Assembly (NCBI GenBank): GCA_022925895.1 | Contig: JAKSYS010000373.1 | Span: forward strand, 1 to 60,017 | Reading direction: 5' to 3' | Origin: Fragilaria crotonensis | Lineage: Eukaryota; Bacillariophyta; Fragilariophyceae; Fragilariales; Fragilariaceae | Length of the DNA stretch: 60,017 nt | Part shown: one piece after another, positions 34,241-44,524 of the stretch | How positions within the stretch are numbered: the stretch's first letter is position 1 | Layout: each line of letters begins with the position of its first letter | Notes under the pieces: model-generated | Told to the model about the DNA's origin: nothing | Databases searched by the model: none | Seen by the model: the letters and a program-made list of their open reading frames with translations, nothing else | Translations under genes and position numbers: made by a program

Positions 34241-34575
34241 ATACTACTCGAGTAGTACCCAACGCGGACTTTTTTCTTGCTGTGGTGGTGTCGTCGTGTT
34301 TAAATAATATATACTGTAGGAACTACGATTTGTTCATCGGTGACCTGGCATAGCATAGGTGAATCGTTGAGGACCATGTACTAGAATGCGTTGCCTGGAC
34401 AACGTCTCGAATGTTGGCTCATCCAAGCGTTTGCCATCATGGAGTGTGTGATCGACTGAGACGAGCAGACTCCAGCAGAGCTATGGACTTGCGGCTGGTA
34501 GATGGCGTCGAATATCACAATGTGAGTCATTACGCCGCATTTCATGTACTGCAAGTACAATTCGATGGCAAGGAC

Positions 34576-35575
34576 TCAATACTGATACTCTGGGTTCGGA
34601 TCCAAGACAAACGGAGCGAGATGAACTTGAAAGGGAGCGCCAGTCGGGTTTCTCATCGATCCCGGAACAAACAGCATGTAACCAGCAAAGCTTGTGGCAG
34701 TGTCGTCCGTACAACTCTCATACTGAAAGATTCCGCCTTGTACTTCAGGGCCTACCATGACAGAAGTCGCTGAAGGTCCTGAATCTGCACGATGAGACCC
34801 TTCTGGAAGCAGCGGATAAAGACCTATAACTCCATCCCCATTCACAGTGTCCGTCCCACCGTCAAGATCAGTAAGTCGCCAATGTCGAGACCTTAGTTGA
34901 CATGATTTGAAGCCACGGTTTCCGTCATATCCTTAATCATTTGGTTCAAGCAGTCGCATCTTAATCGAGTAGACGAACGAGAATCCCAGGGATTCCGTAA
35001 AGGGAGAATAGACGTGTGAGGTAATCACGTCCACACCCCTAGTGATCAAACGGGTGGCACCTCTTCCGATCAGTCGAGGGAACTGCAAGATAGCATTGGC
35101 AGGATTCATTGGGCCCACGGTTTGACGATAGATGCATCCTGGTTGATAGTAGCCGGTTTCCAATCTCGTTACATGCTCATGGAACCAATCCAGTACCGCA
35201 TCCTCTTGATCGGAACGGCAGATCTTGACCCTTGTCTCGGTGTTGTACTCAACGAAGCCGTTGGTTGGGTTCACAACGATAGTCGTCGGATAGTGCGACA
35301 CCGGGCGCGCGCCAATCTCGATGACACCCTCGTCACGATCCCATTCGCCTCCTCGAAAAAACGTACACATTACGTAATGATAGGCAGAAAATCCACCAAA
35401 CAATCCATTCCAAGGGTCTCGTCGTGTGGGGTTTGGCCACCGTAAAACGAGAGCAGAGCTTGTGTTGCGTGAACCGTCGATAGGACTAATACTTTGTCAG
35501 GCCAAGGCAGTCTCAGGAGAGCAAGGCCTTTATTAAGAGACGACCGACTGCTAGATCCAAGTGCACATTGTACAG
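34576..35575 (-). pseudogene. Truncated F-box/ApaG-domain gene, copy 1
   Basis: Near-identical to the second exon of the gene at 41219-42760. It lacks the F-box exon and intron because the duplication breakpoint cuts it at about 35575. A nonsense change turns the Glu codon after LLEPND into TAA (near 34934), a real substitution compared with copy 2. One base is also missing in a G-run near 35430. Copy 1 has no start for the F-box module, so it is a dead remnant unless transcribed from a new promoter. Confidence 0.82.
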
Positions 35576-35997
35576 TAAAGGGAAAAATTTCCTTGTCGAT
35601 TGTGTGCTTTTGTCAGTGCCAACGCGGGGTGCAAACGTTGGCCCTACGCATGAATTGCTTTGGACGATGTAGAGACCGAAGTCCGTGAAATCAAGTAGGC
35701 TGTGTCACTGTCAGGGCAAGGCTGAAAAAAACAGTGAGGGCAAGGCTGATATAATTCACAGGGCTAGGAAACGAGGATTAGACGTATCTCTCATTGCCTC
35801 ATGATTTGCAGCCATGAGCATTGTCCTCGTTCCTCGTCAGGACGTTGGAAACTTGATGTAACTCATGTCTGTGCATCTCCTTCGCAAAGTCACCTGACCC
35901 TTCGTTGGGACTCTGCAGATCTATCATGCGGCATGTTCACCTGATGATATCGCGCTGCAAACTCCCAATTGGTCGGAACTAAATCTTCTCAATCATA

Positions 35998-37100
35998 CTA
36001 CGAATGAGCTGTTACTCTGTTGAGCCTTGATGCATTCGTCAATAATCTTGTAGGTTTCGGGATCCCCATTGGCTGTCGACAATTCGGACATATGTCGTGA
36101 TCACCATGCAACCAATTCATGATACACTTGCGATGGTAAACATGTGAACACGAACCGGTCACTGAGTCATCCGCAGGTACTGCAACAAAAAATGAGAATG
36201 CAGGTGAATACTTGATCGACAACAGGTGCATAAGGCAGCAAAGGGAGGTAAATATGCGTCGTACCAAGAACTTCCAGACATATGGAACACGCGGGTAGCG
36301 TCTGGGGCATCCTCACAAAACACATAGCGTTTTGATTGGGAGTTGTATTTCAAGCTACCATGCCCATCTGGGGGTCCGCTTCCTTCCAGCTTGAGAGACA
36401 ACAAACGAGGATCACGCGTGAGATGGAGCACGACACGTGCCTCCAACATCTACGAGCGGGGTAATCATGCTTACCGCATGGCCTTCTTTTGGAAAAAGTG
36501 TTGCCAAAATAAGGGGGCGCCGCGATCGAGCATTATCAATCGATGATGTCGGTGCTGCATCTTCAATCGACGATATCGGTGTTGAGACAGGATTTGACGG
36601 CAAGTTTGGGCGCCTTTCTGCAACGTTGAAAAAACATCCACAGCAAACAGGGGCCCCGGCCAAGTAGTCAATGAGGCAACCAATGATGCAGAACATGGGA
36701 ATGAGGATGAGCAAATAAGCAAAATTTGGTCCTCCTTCATCTTGTGATGCTTGTGCAAGAACTCGGGCACGGGTTGCGGAACGAAGAGAATCTGAAGAAA
36801 ATCTGGGGGAAAAAGATGGCAACCAGGAGTTATGAATAGTGATTTCCTGACAACGACATGGCTCAAAAATCAGAGATAGAACGATAGAGTACTGGTCGAT
36901 TGGAATTAACCCTCCACGTCCAGCAATCTCAAGGCGTTGCAAGTACATGTTGCGCCTGAGAGCCCAGGACAGCTGTTGAGAAGGACAGAAGGACTTCCAA
37001 CTTCGTATCCATCGCCACAAACGAAACTGCGTTCTGCGGTGGTGACACTGACAAGGAGTGCTACAACGAATAAACTTCGAAGTACTTCTCGGAGCATCAT
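35998..37100 (-). CDS. RING-finger protein, copy 2 (apparent frameshifts)
   Basis: Duplicate of the RING gene at 31714-32822, with the same signal peptide, transmembrane helix and two introns (candidate 25-nt intron at 36450-36474). Compared with copy 1 it has one base lost near 36930, one G gained at about 36290 just before the first RING Cys pair, and one base lost after CPNCRQPM near 36066. As written, the first Cys pair and the tail are out of frame. These could be sequence errors, like others in the window, or decay of the spare copy. I cannot separate the two. Confidence 0.6.
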
Positions 37101-37768
37101 GAAGGTGTGTCAAGTTGAGAAGTTTACAGTGGTGATTCATCTGTGAGGAATCTCGTATCGCGTATCGAGGTTTCTTCGTGCTGTTCAGTCGTTGATCAAT
37201 TTGTCTGACGGGTATACATATCGGGTGGGTGAAAATGTGGAAGACGGACAGATCAAACTCTACTGATCTCGCGTATTGAGATATGTCATACCCAGGGTGT
37301 CCTATTTAAGGCGGGCGCCTTAATTTTGGGGCCAATCGCCTTTTGAAGCCTTGAAAAAGCGCCTTAAATAAGGTCCTGTAGCTTCTACGCTTCAAACATA
37401 CCATCGTGTAAAATTGTACGTGCAAGGTTGTACGGAGAATGCTTGTAGCATAGTACGACAGTACTCCAGTAGGTAACAAGCAACATACAGTAGACATGGA
37501 TACAGTACCCTATTCTACAGTATTCCAGTATATCAGTATCCAGTATCCTGATGCTGTACTTGGACCTGGAACTCAATTATTGCAGTGAAAAAAGCTGAAA
37601 CAATTTAAGTTACTTCCATGATTGTTCATGCTGGGGAGGTGGGAGGTCTGTCAACAGTGTTATATTCTTGATTGACCGAACTGGGATGAGCATTGCAGCT
37701 GGTCTCTACTGTCGTTAACCTTAACTCTAAATTACCAAAACCCTAACCCCTAACCCCCCACCGCCTTA

Positions 37769-38991
37769 GGGTGCATATTATCCGGATGAAATTTGTACTT
37801 TTTGTACTTTGTACTTTCGAAGGACAAAGTACAAAGTACAAAAAGTACAATGGGTCATACCCCGAAGCACCAAAATGAATTTTTGACTTATGCAATTTCA
37901 TAATGAAAGACGTTTTGGGGTTCATCCGAAATCCCTCCCCATCGTCTTGCCAGTCTAAGTATCAGTTCCTTCAAGTCATACTGAGGTTACTTACGAAGTG
38001 GATATCTACGTTGAAGATGGTACAAAATAATTACTTAATCGTTGTGAATGTAAATAAAAGCTACTTTACCACAAGCTGACGGATTGAAACTAGACAAGCT
38101 CTCATAACACGAGCTTCATAGAAGAAACACGGTTTTTAATGGATTGCGGGGTGTTCATGGTAGTTGGAACGTAGTAATTATAAAATTCTTAGAATCTAAA
38201 TAAGATGCTATTTTACTACACAATTAGTGTGAATGAAAGGCAACAGTCCTAAATACAAATCTAGGTTCATGTGCAAGAGTCTAAATACAAAGCAAGAAAT
38301 AGGGTCTACACAAAAAATTTACGGGCATACCGCTTGTTGTTCGAATTTTTGAATTGAGTGGACCCGTCAAACGATGAGGGAGGCAGTCCCTTTGGACAAT
38401 GGCAACGGCACATCAATCGATTGAATGTGTCGAAGAAAGATGTGACTCAAGGACAACAACAAAAATTGATTGATGCAACGGCAATAAAACGGGAACGAAG
38501 ACGCGAACGCAAACGAGAATGATGATCATCGCATGCGTTCACAATGGCAACAAAAAAAAACAAGTTTGACGAGAATGAATCACGACAGCACCAGTCATGA
38601 CTCTGCCAAAAAGATGATCAATTTCGCAAAAGCAACAAAAGGGTCAAACGTGAAAGGCGAGTTTGTTAACCAATCTAAAAATACAAATAGACATGTTGCA
38701 CAGTTTTTGGTGTTGTAGCTAATAGTTGGAGCTTTTTAGAGTACAACATCCGAACGACGAAGTCGCCACTTCATTCAACCGACACACCCAAAATAATGCA
38801 AAAAGTACAAAAAGTACAATCCGGGTTCGCCTAACATCGAAAATGTTATTGAAAATGTTATTGTCTTTTGTACTTTTGAAAATAAAACCGAAACAAAAGT
38901 ACATTGTTTCAGGGTTTAAATTCCGGGTTTTGTACTTTTGAAAGTACAAAAGTACAATAAAGTACAAATTTCATCCGGATAATACGCACCC
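37769..38991. mobile_element. PIF/Harbinger-like non-autonomous element
   Basis: Terminal inverted repeats of about 45 bases. Left is GGGTGCATATTATCCGGATG continuing to AAATTTGTACTTT; right is the complement, starting GGGTGCGTATTATCCGGATG. It is flanked by TTA on both sides (37766-37768, 38992-38994). A 3-bp TWA duplication with GG-rich ends is the PIF/Harbinger signature. The 1223-base interior encodes no recognisable protein. The subterminal regions carry a long hairpin of alternating GTACTTT and AAAGTAC words (37796-37850). Confidence 0.75.
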
Positions 38992-39179
38992 TTACACCGC
39001 CTTTTTCAAGGTCCAAAAAAGAGCCTAGAATAAGGCGCGCCGGCCCGGTCGCGTTAAATAGGACACCCCTGGAAGGTCCGGCATTACACTCTTAGTCGTG
39101 AATCAAGGTCGAATACACGCTGGCCGGAGGCGAAAATCATTTCCGTTCTGTGTCTGGCTGGTGCTAAACTGGATATGCC

Positions 39180-39460
39180 AGCGTCATCTTCGTTTTGCTG
39201 ACACTTGCTGACGAAAAGACAGATCTGCTGACATGCGCTGACAAAAAAGAATCGCTGACATCTGCTGACGAAAAACGAATCTGCTGACATTTTCCGACAT
39301 ATGTTGACGAAAACGAGTTTTACCCAGTGCAAAGCTACGGTGATGCTGACATCTTCTGACGATTGCTGACGAGAATCAAGTTTGCTGACATTTGCTGACG
39401 AAAAGCAAATCTGCTGCACATTTGCTGACGAAAAAGAAATCTGCTGACATTTGCTGAACC
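39180..39460. repeat. Minisatellite of CTGACATNTGCTGACGAAAA units
   Basis: About ten degenerate units of roughly 20-24 bases containing GCTGACAT(T/C)TGCTGACGAAAA, within the second hAT-like inverted-repeat pair. Confidence 0.7.
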
Positions 39461-39912
39461 TTGCCAGCTCGAATGATACGACACAGATCCTAACAAGCAA
39501 TCATCACGCCGGCCGGTCATTGGCTGGCGCGCCCATCCTTATGATACAACTTTTTTAATCGCGAAACGTGCTTGGGCCGGACCTTCCTGGTCATACCTAC
39601 TTCGTCCTTATACCGTATGACATACGTACCCTTTCTCGAACTACGGTATGAAATACCAGATACAGTATTTCAATATGAACACTACATACTACTCGAGTAC
39701 TATTAATTTACGCATACCAGGGTACCAGCACGCGTTCTAAACGATTGTTGATCAGGAACAACGTTGTGGAGCTTCGGCTTCACTTTTTTGAAAATGATCC
39801 CGGAAGTTCACATTCATGTTCCTTATCCATATCAGAAAATCTTGAAGAGCTAAACGCCAAGGCTCACAAAATCAAGGACAGCACCACAAACAAGGACATC
39901 AATATTAACAAT

Positions 39913-40897
39913 ATGGTGGCATTGAATTTAGTTCTCGTCTACGGCGCTACGGGTGCCATTGGAACCAACTTGATTCAAATCATAAGCAAGGAACAGCCAA
40001 ACTGGACCATCTTAGCTGCAACCAGATCGGGTGGGGCTAACTCTTATCTGGCCTCTCTTAATCTGCCTAACGTGTCGTTGGTTAAGAGCGACATTGAAAA
40101 TTTGGAAGATGCACGTAAAATAACAGAGAACGTCGACATGGTATTCTCCTGCATTGGATTTCCAGAGTATGAAGTCAAGTACTGGGCTACCCATTGGCCC
40201 ATCGTTGTGGAGAATTTACTACAAGTAACTTCGTCGACCCGACCACTCATCTTTTGCGACAATCTATACGCCTACGGTGCAACTACCAACATTTCGCCTG
40301 CCACAAAACTGTAACCCCAACTCCCAAATCCAAACCTGGTATCCGTGCCATGATGCGTGAAACCTTTCAGAAACGAATGCAATCTGACCACATTCGCTTG
40401 TCGTGGTGGGAGCAGCCGATCTCTTCGGGCCCAGATTAGAGGGCAAAAGTATGCTGGGAGAGCTTGTCTTGGGTCCCATTGCGGCCAAACGAAAGGCATC
40501 CGCATTTGCAAGTGCCACCGTCAAGCATGACTTTTGTTACGCACCCGATTTTTCGAATGCCCTCTACCTCGTGTCGGTGAATCAAGGTGCGGCGATGGGG
40601 AAATTCTGGATTTGTCCTCAGTCAGCCAAGAATTTTACCGTGACTGAACTTGCTTCCAAAGCGTATGGTATCATGAATATGAAAGACAAGGGTGTGACAG
40701 TCCTTCCTGTATTCATGATCAAGGTGTTGGGCGTCTTCATGACGTTTATGCGCGAAATGAAGGAAATGATGCCTTTATGGACCAAGGACTATACTGTTGA
40801 CGATTCAGACTTCTGCTCTACCTTTGCTGTCCAACCAACTCCGATCGACCAAGCCTTGCGTGAAACGCTTGATTATATCAAGAGCGCTGGGAAGTAA
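39913..40897 (+). CDS. NAD(P)-dependent epimerase/dehydratase-like protein, copy 2 (two apparent frameshifts)
   Basis: Duplicate of the gene at 33254-34240 with few substitutions. The Rossmann loop YGATGAIGTNL, YAYG and the C-terminal lid are all present. Two one-base losses break it: the A-run at about 40306-40310 (four A where copy 1 has five), which creates a stop, and CC at about 40389 (copy 1 has CCC). Both are homopolymer losses, so sequencing error is likely, but loss of function of a duplicate is also possible. The start is ATG 39913 after AACAAT, as in copy 1; an upstream in-frame ATG at 39745 lies in the duplicated 5' region. Confidence 0.7.
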
Positions 40898-41218
40898 ATA
40901 CTATTCGAGTAGTGCCCAACGCGGACTTTTTTCTTGCTGTGGTGGTGTCGTTGTGTTTAAATAATATAAACTATAGGAACTACGATTTGTTCATCGGTGA
41001 CCTGGCATAGCATAGGTGAATCGTTGAGGACCATGTACTAGAATGCGTTGCCTGGACAACGTCTCGAATGTTCGCTCATCCACAGCGTTTGCCATCATGG
41101 AGTGTGTGATCGACTGAGACAAGAGCAGACTCCAGCAGAGCTATGGACTCGCTGCTGGAAGATGGCGTCGAATATCACAATGTGAGTCATTACGCCGCAT
41201 TTCATGTACTGCAAGGAC

Positions 41219-42760
41219 TCAGTACTGATACTCTGGGTTCGGATCCAAGACAAACGGAGCGAGATGAACTTGAAAGGGAGCGCCAGTCGGGTTTCTCAGC
41301 GATCCCGGAACAAACAGCATGTAGCCAGCAAAGCTTGTGGCAGTGTCGTCCGTACAACTCTCATACTGAAAGATTCCGCTTTGTACTTCAGGGCCTACCA
41401 TGACAGAAGTCGCTGAAGGTCCTGAATCTGCACGATGAGACCCTTCTCGAAGCAGCGGATAAAGACCTATAACTCCATCCCCATTCACAGTGTCTGTCCC
41501 TCCGTCTTGATCAGTAAGTCGCCAGTGTCGAGACTTTAGTTGACATGATTTGAAGCCACGGTTCTCGTCATATCCTTCATCATTTGGTTCAAGAAGTCGC
41601 AAGCGAATCGAGTAGACGAACGAGAATCCCAGGGATTCCGTAAAGGGAGAATAGACGTGTGAGGTAATCACCTCCACACCTCTAGTGATCGAACGGGTGG
41701 CACCTCTTCCGATCAGTCGAGGGAACTGCAAGATAGCATTGGCAGGATTCATTGGGCCCACGGTTTGACGATAGATGCATCCTGGTTGATAGTAGCCGGT
41801 TTCCAATCTCGTTACATACTCATTAAACCAAACCAGTACCGCATCCTCTTGATCGGAACGGCAGATCTTGACTCTTGGCTCGGTGTTGTACTCAACAAAG
41901 CCGTTGGTTGGGTTCACCACGATAGTCGTGGGAGAGTGAGACACCGGGCACGCGCCAATCTCGATGACACCCTCGTCACGATCCCATTCGCCTCCTCGAA
42001 AAAACGTACACATAACGTAATGATAGGCAGAAAATCCACCAAACAATCCATTCCAAGGGTCTCGTCGTGTGGGGGTTTGGCCACCGTAAAACGAGAGCAG
42101 AGCTTGTGTTGCGTGTACCGTCGATAGGACTAATACTTTGTCAGGCCAAGGCAAGTCAAGGAGAGCAAGGCCTTGATTAAGAGACGACCGAATGCTAGAT
42201 CCAAGTGTACCTTGTAACAATAACCATTGCTCCAATCGAGCCCATATGCCAGCGGCCCTCAGAAAGTCTGTGCAGGATTAAGGTTTGAAAGGATAGGTGA
42301 GACAAGCACGAACTATCACAAGTCGCAATCAGGAAATGGCAACTGCCATGCTAACTATGGACGTACAAGGTGCGTTGAGTAGAAAATTTGGTGTTCCTTC
42401 CGAGTACCTCCAGGACGCCAGTTTCCATTGTTTCCAAGTGTCGAACGCGGATGGCATCTCTATCACTGCTTGAGAACCAGTTGTACCAAACACGGATGGT
42501 CCGGAGTGGGCAGGTGCGACTTTCAGCGCTTCTCGTCCTCCTTCTTTTGCTTGGTGATACCGAAAATCGATGCAAAGGAACCGTGTCCAAATGACATCAG
42601 CTTCATCATCGACCAGGCCCTTCACTCTTACGCTGGTACATCGCAAGTGCAACACATCTTCGCCATCAAGAAAAGAGGCCACACCAACAAAGGCAAAGGA
42701 GGGCAGGTCCTCCAAGCTCGGTTCGGGGGTGTTTGACATTCTTGATAATCGAAGATCCAC
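41219..42760 (-). CDS. F-box protein with C-terminal ApaG domain (FBXO3-like)
   Basis: Exons 42760-42367 and 42267-41219, 480 residues. The intron (42366-42268, GTACGT...GCACAG) joins NAPC to YFLRAAGIWARLEQW in frame. The F-box lies near the N-terminus (LPSFAFVGVASFLDGEDVL...). The middle (RAAGIWARLEQWLL... LFGGFSAYHYVMC) resembles the SUKH/KNR4-like domain of FBXO3. The C-terminus (YSIRLRLLEPND, CQLKSRHWRLTD, GDGVIGLYPLL, YESCTDDTATSFAGYM, FQVHLAPFVLD) is an ApaG/DUF525 immunoglobulin-like fold. This architecture matches FBXO3, a substrate receptor of SCF ubiquitin ligases. The start could be M1 or M8. A truncated duplicate lies at 34576-35575. Confidence 0.88.
42268..42366 (-). other. Intron of F-box/ApaG gene
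   Basis: 99 bases, GTACGTCC donor and CTGCACAG acceptor on the minus strand. Phases match (1+2), and both the F-box and ApaG parts stay in frame. Confidence 0.7.
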
Positions 42761-43311
42761 AGGTACTAATGGAAGTTGTCGAAGTTGTGGCGAGACTTCG
42801 CTCTCTTCCAGCGCGGATGCTTATTGATGAGGGGATTAGAAGCAATTGGCGTGAATTGACGAGACAATTGACACTTGCCAACCTGTTATATAGAAATTAC
42901 TTTCGTACTAATATGTATATTCAAAAATTCATATACGTAGTACCCAGAGATGGTCCTATTCAATCCTGTGTGTTGGCTGTATGCATTCTCCACCCTCCAC
43001 TCCCCCATACCCGCAACTTCTACTGTGTACTGAAGTACGGAGAACTCCGAATACTTGTTCGGGTATTTTACTTGTATCACGGAGTATGTATGCAGTATCC
43101 ATACGGAGGACCAGTATTACTCGGCTTTATAGTACTGGTACAAGGTACAAGTACCTGGTGCTATCCGAACTCCGAACGGGTGTACGAACAGCATATACAC
43201 GCGTTGAAGACATCTCTTGTAGATTCATTTGCTCAGAACTCAGGACGACGATCATAACTCGTATCCGCATTGCATACAACATAAAGCATTTCCGAGTACT
43301 GTTGAAGCACC
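42761..43311. other. Intergenic between divergent genes, GTAC-rich
   Basis: Holds both promoters of the F-box/ApaG and carrier genes. A dense cluster of GTACT/AGTAC/GGTACAAGTACC words lies at about 42905-43175. Confidence 0.5.
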
Positions 43312-44380
43312 ATGGCAGAAGAAAGCATTGCCTCCGAAGTTCTCTCTGCATCCTTGGGTGGAGCGATTTCTGCTTCTATCTTGTATCCATTGGAAGTTCT
43401 CAAGACAAAAATGCAAGCAGAAACGAAATCAGATAATGATGACGACGACGACGACGACGACGAGGAAGAAGACAAGTCCAAATTGAATATGATCGAATAC
43501 GCCAGATACTTGTACAAGACACAGGGAATCCAAGTCTTCTTTTCTGGTTTCGAAACCTCTGCTTTCCAGTCCGCAGTCGAAAAGGCACTCTATTTCTTCG
43601 CCTACACTGGTCTGAAAAGTATCTATCGCGCACTCCACGGCGGTGCGACACCCAAGACGTTTGCCTCCCTCGTTCTGGGTTGCTGTGCCGAATGGGCCCA
43701 CCTACCCGTGACTCTACCCCTAGATTGCTGGACGACCGCCATTCAAACCAATCGTGATGCATCGCGAGGACCCATGCAGCTGCTCCTGTCCATGTTGAGC
43801 GAGAAGGTGCGTTTTTTTGAATATGTTTGTCGCGTCGATTGTGTCATATACAACGCATTACAGTGCAGTGCAGCAATACTGAAAATGACTCACGACGTAT
43901 TCATCATTATATCACCATTTCATTCGATACCGTAAAAAGGGAATGAAGGGCATGTACAAGGGGATTCAGGCCTATACCGTTTTATGTCTCAAACCAGCTC
44001 TTCAGTACACTGTCTTTGAACAAGTCAAAGCAGCCGTCGTTGTAAATCGACCGAATGGACGTTTGATGGCAGCGGAAGCTTTTGTCTTGGGCATGGTAGC
44101 CCGTACAGTTTCCACAATCTGCATCTTTCCCTACATACGTGCGAAAGTGATGCTTCAAACGTCCTCTAAGGCAAACAGTAGCATTCCTCAGATGCTCACT
44201 GAAATGTATCAGAAGGAGGGCCTTGCATCGTGGTTTCAGGGACTTGGGCCCGAACTGACGAGAGGTGTCTTGTCCTCTGCTCTCATGCTCATGATTAAAG
44301 ATCAAATTGGATTTGCTGTTCAAGCGGCGATAGCTGCGAATCAAGCTCATGGGAAGAAGAGTCAGCCTCGACGAGCGTAA
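43312..44380 (+). CDS. Mitochondrial-carrier-family protein, peroxisomal adenine nucleotide carrier type
   Basis: Exons 43312-43806 and 43940-44380, 311 residues. Three carrier repeats carry PLEVLKTKMQ (first), PLDCWTTAIQ (second) and the degenerate FPYIRAKVMLQ (third). EGLASWFQGLGPELTRGVLSSALM is the typical even-helix end. The first and third motifs and the KPALQYTVFEQVK segment resemble peroxisomal ATP/AMP (PMP34/ANT1/PXN) carriers more than mitochondrial ADP/ATP carriers. Transported substrate is inferred. An acidic tract of Asp/Glu sits in the first matrix loop. The acceptor of the intron (CGTAAAAAG) lacks a pyrimidine tract, so the exact junction is less sure. Confidence 0.85.
43807..43939 (+). 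other. Intron of carrier gene
   Basis: GTGCGTTTTT donor after LSEK. Acceptor GTAAAAAG before GMKGMYKG. 133 bases, phase 0. Confidence 0.6.
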
Positions 44381-44524
44381 TACGCGAAAATCTATGAATT
44401 GAACTACAGGTAGGGCATTGTTAGCCTCGCGCCAGTTATTTATATGTGTAATGGGGTCATGTATACGCATTCAACAAGGAACAGAACGTCCTATATCTGC
44501 GGAAGCATTTTGATAGACGACACT

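Larger units (their letters stand above)
31297..35575. repeat. Segmental tandem duplication, unit 1
   Basis: A 4.28-kb unit holding RING gene copy 1, epimerase-like copy 1 and a truncated F-box/ApaG copy. It matches the DNA from 35576 onward at an offset of 4279 over the RING gene, and later at larger offsets because unit 2 carries an insertion. Its right end lies inside the F-box/ApaG gene. Confidence 0.85.
37293..39589. mobile_element. Composite hAT-like insertion with 8-bp target duplication
   Basis: A 2.3-kb insertion in duplication unit 2. The direct repeat GTCATACC sits at 37285-37292 and 39590-39597. The ends begin CAGGG (left) and CCTG (right), in line with hAT termini. Inside, a first inverted-repeat pair is CAGGGTGTCCTATTTAA at 37293 and its complement ending at 39070 (GGACACCCCTG). 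A second pair is GGAAGGTCCGGC at 39071 and GCCGGACCTTCC ending at about 39587. So it looks like two hAT-type non-autonomous elements joined or nested, further interrupted by the element at 37769-38991. No transposase is encoded. Confidence 0.75.
35576..42185. repeat. Segmental tandem duplication, unit 2 (with insertion)
   Basis: Head-to-tail second copy of the unit at 31297-35575. It is expanded by about 2.3-2.4 kb between the RING and epimerase-like genes by the insertion at 37293-39589. It ends inside the complete F-box/ApaG gene, so unit 2 adjoins the parental right flank. Confidence 0.85.

Noticed and set aside
34933-35403. Separate functional ApaG gene in unit 1
   Set aside because: It lacks the F-box exon, has a nonsense substitution relative to copy 2 and ends at the duplication breakpoint.
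43430-43475. GAC/GAT run as a microsatellite breaking the carrier gene
   Set aside because: It is in frame, encodes an acidic loop between helices, and the carrier motifs continue on both sides.
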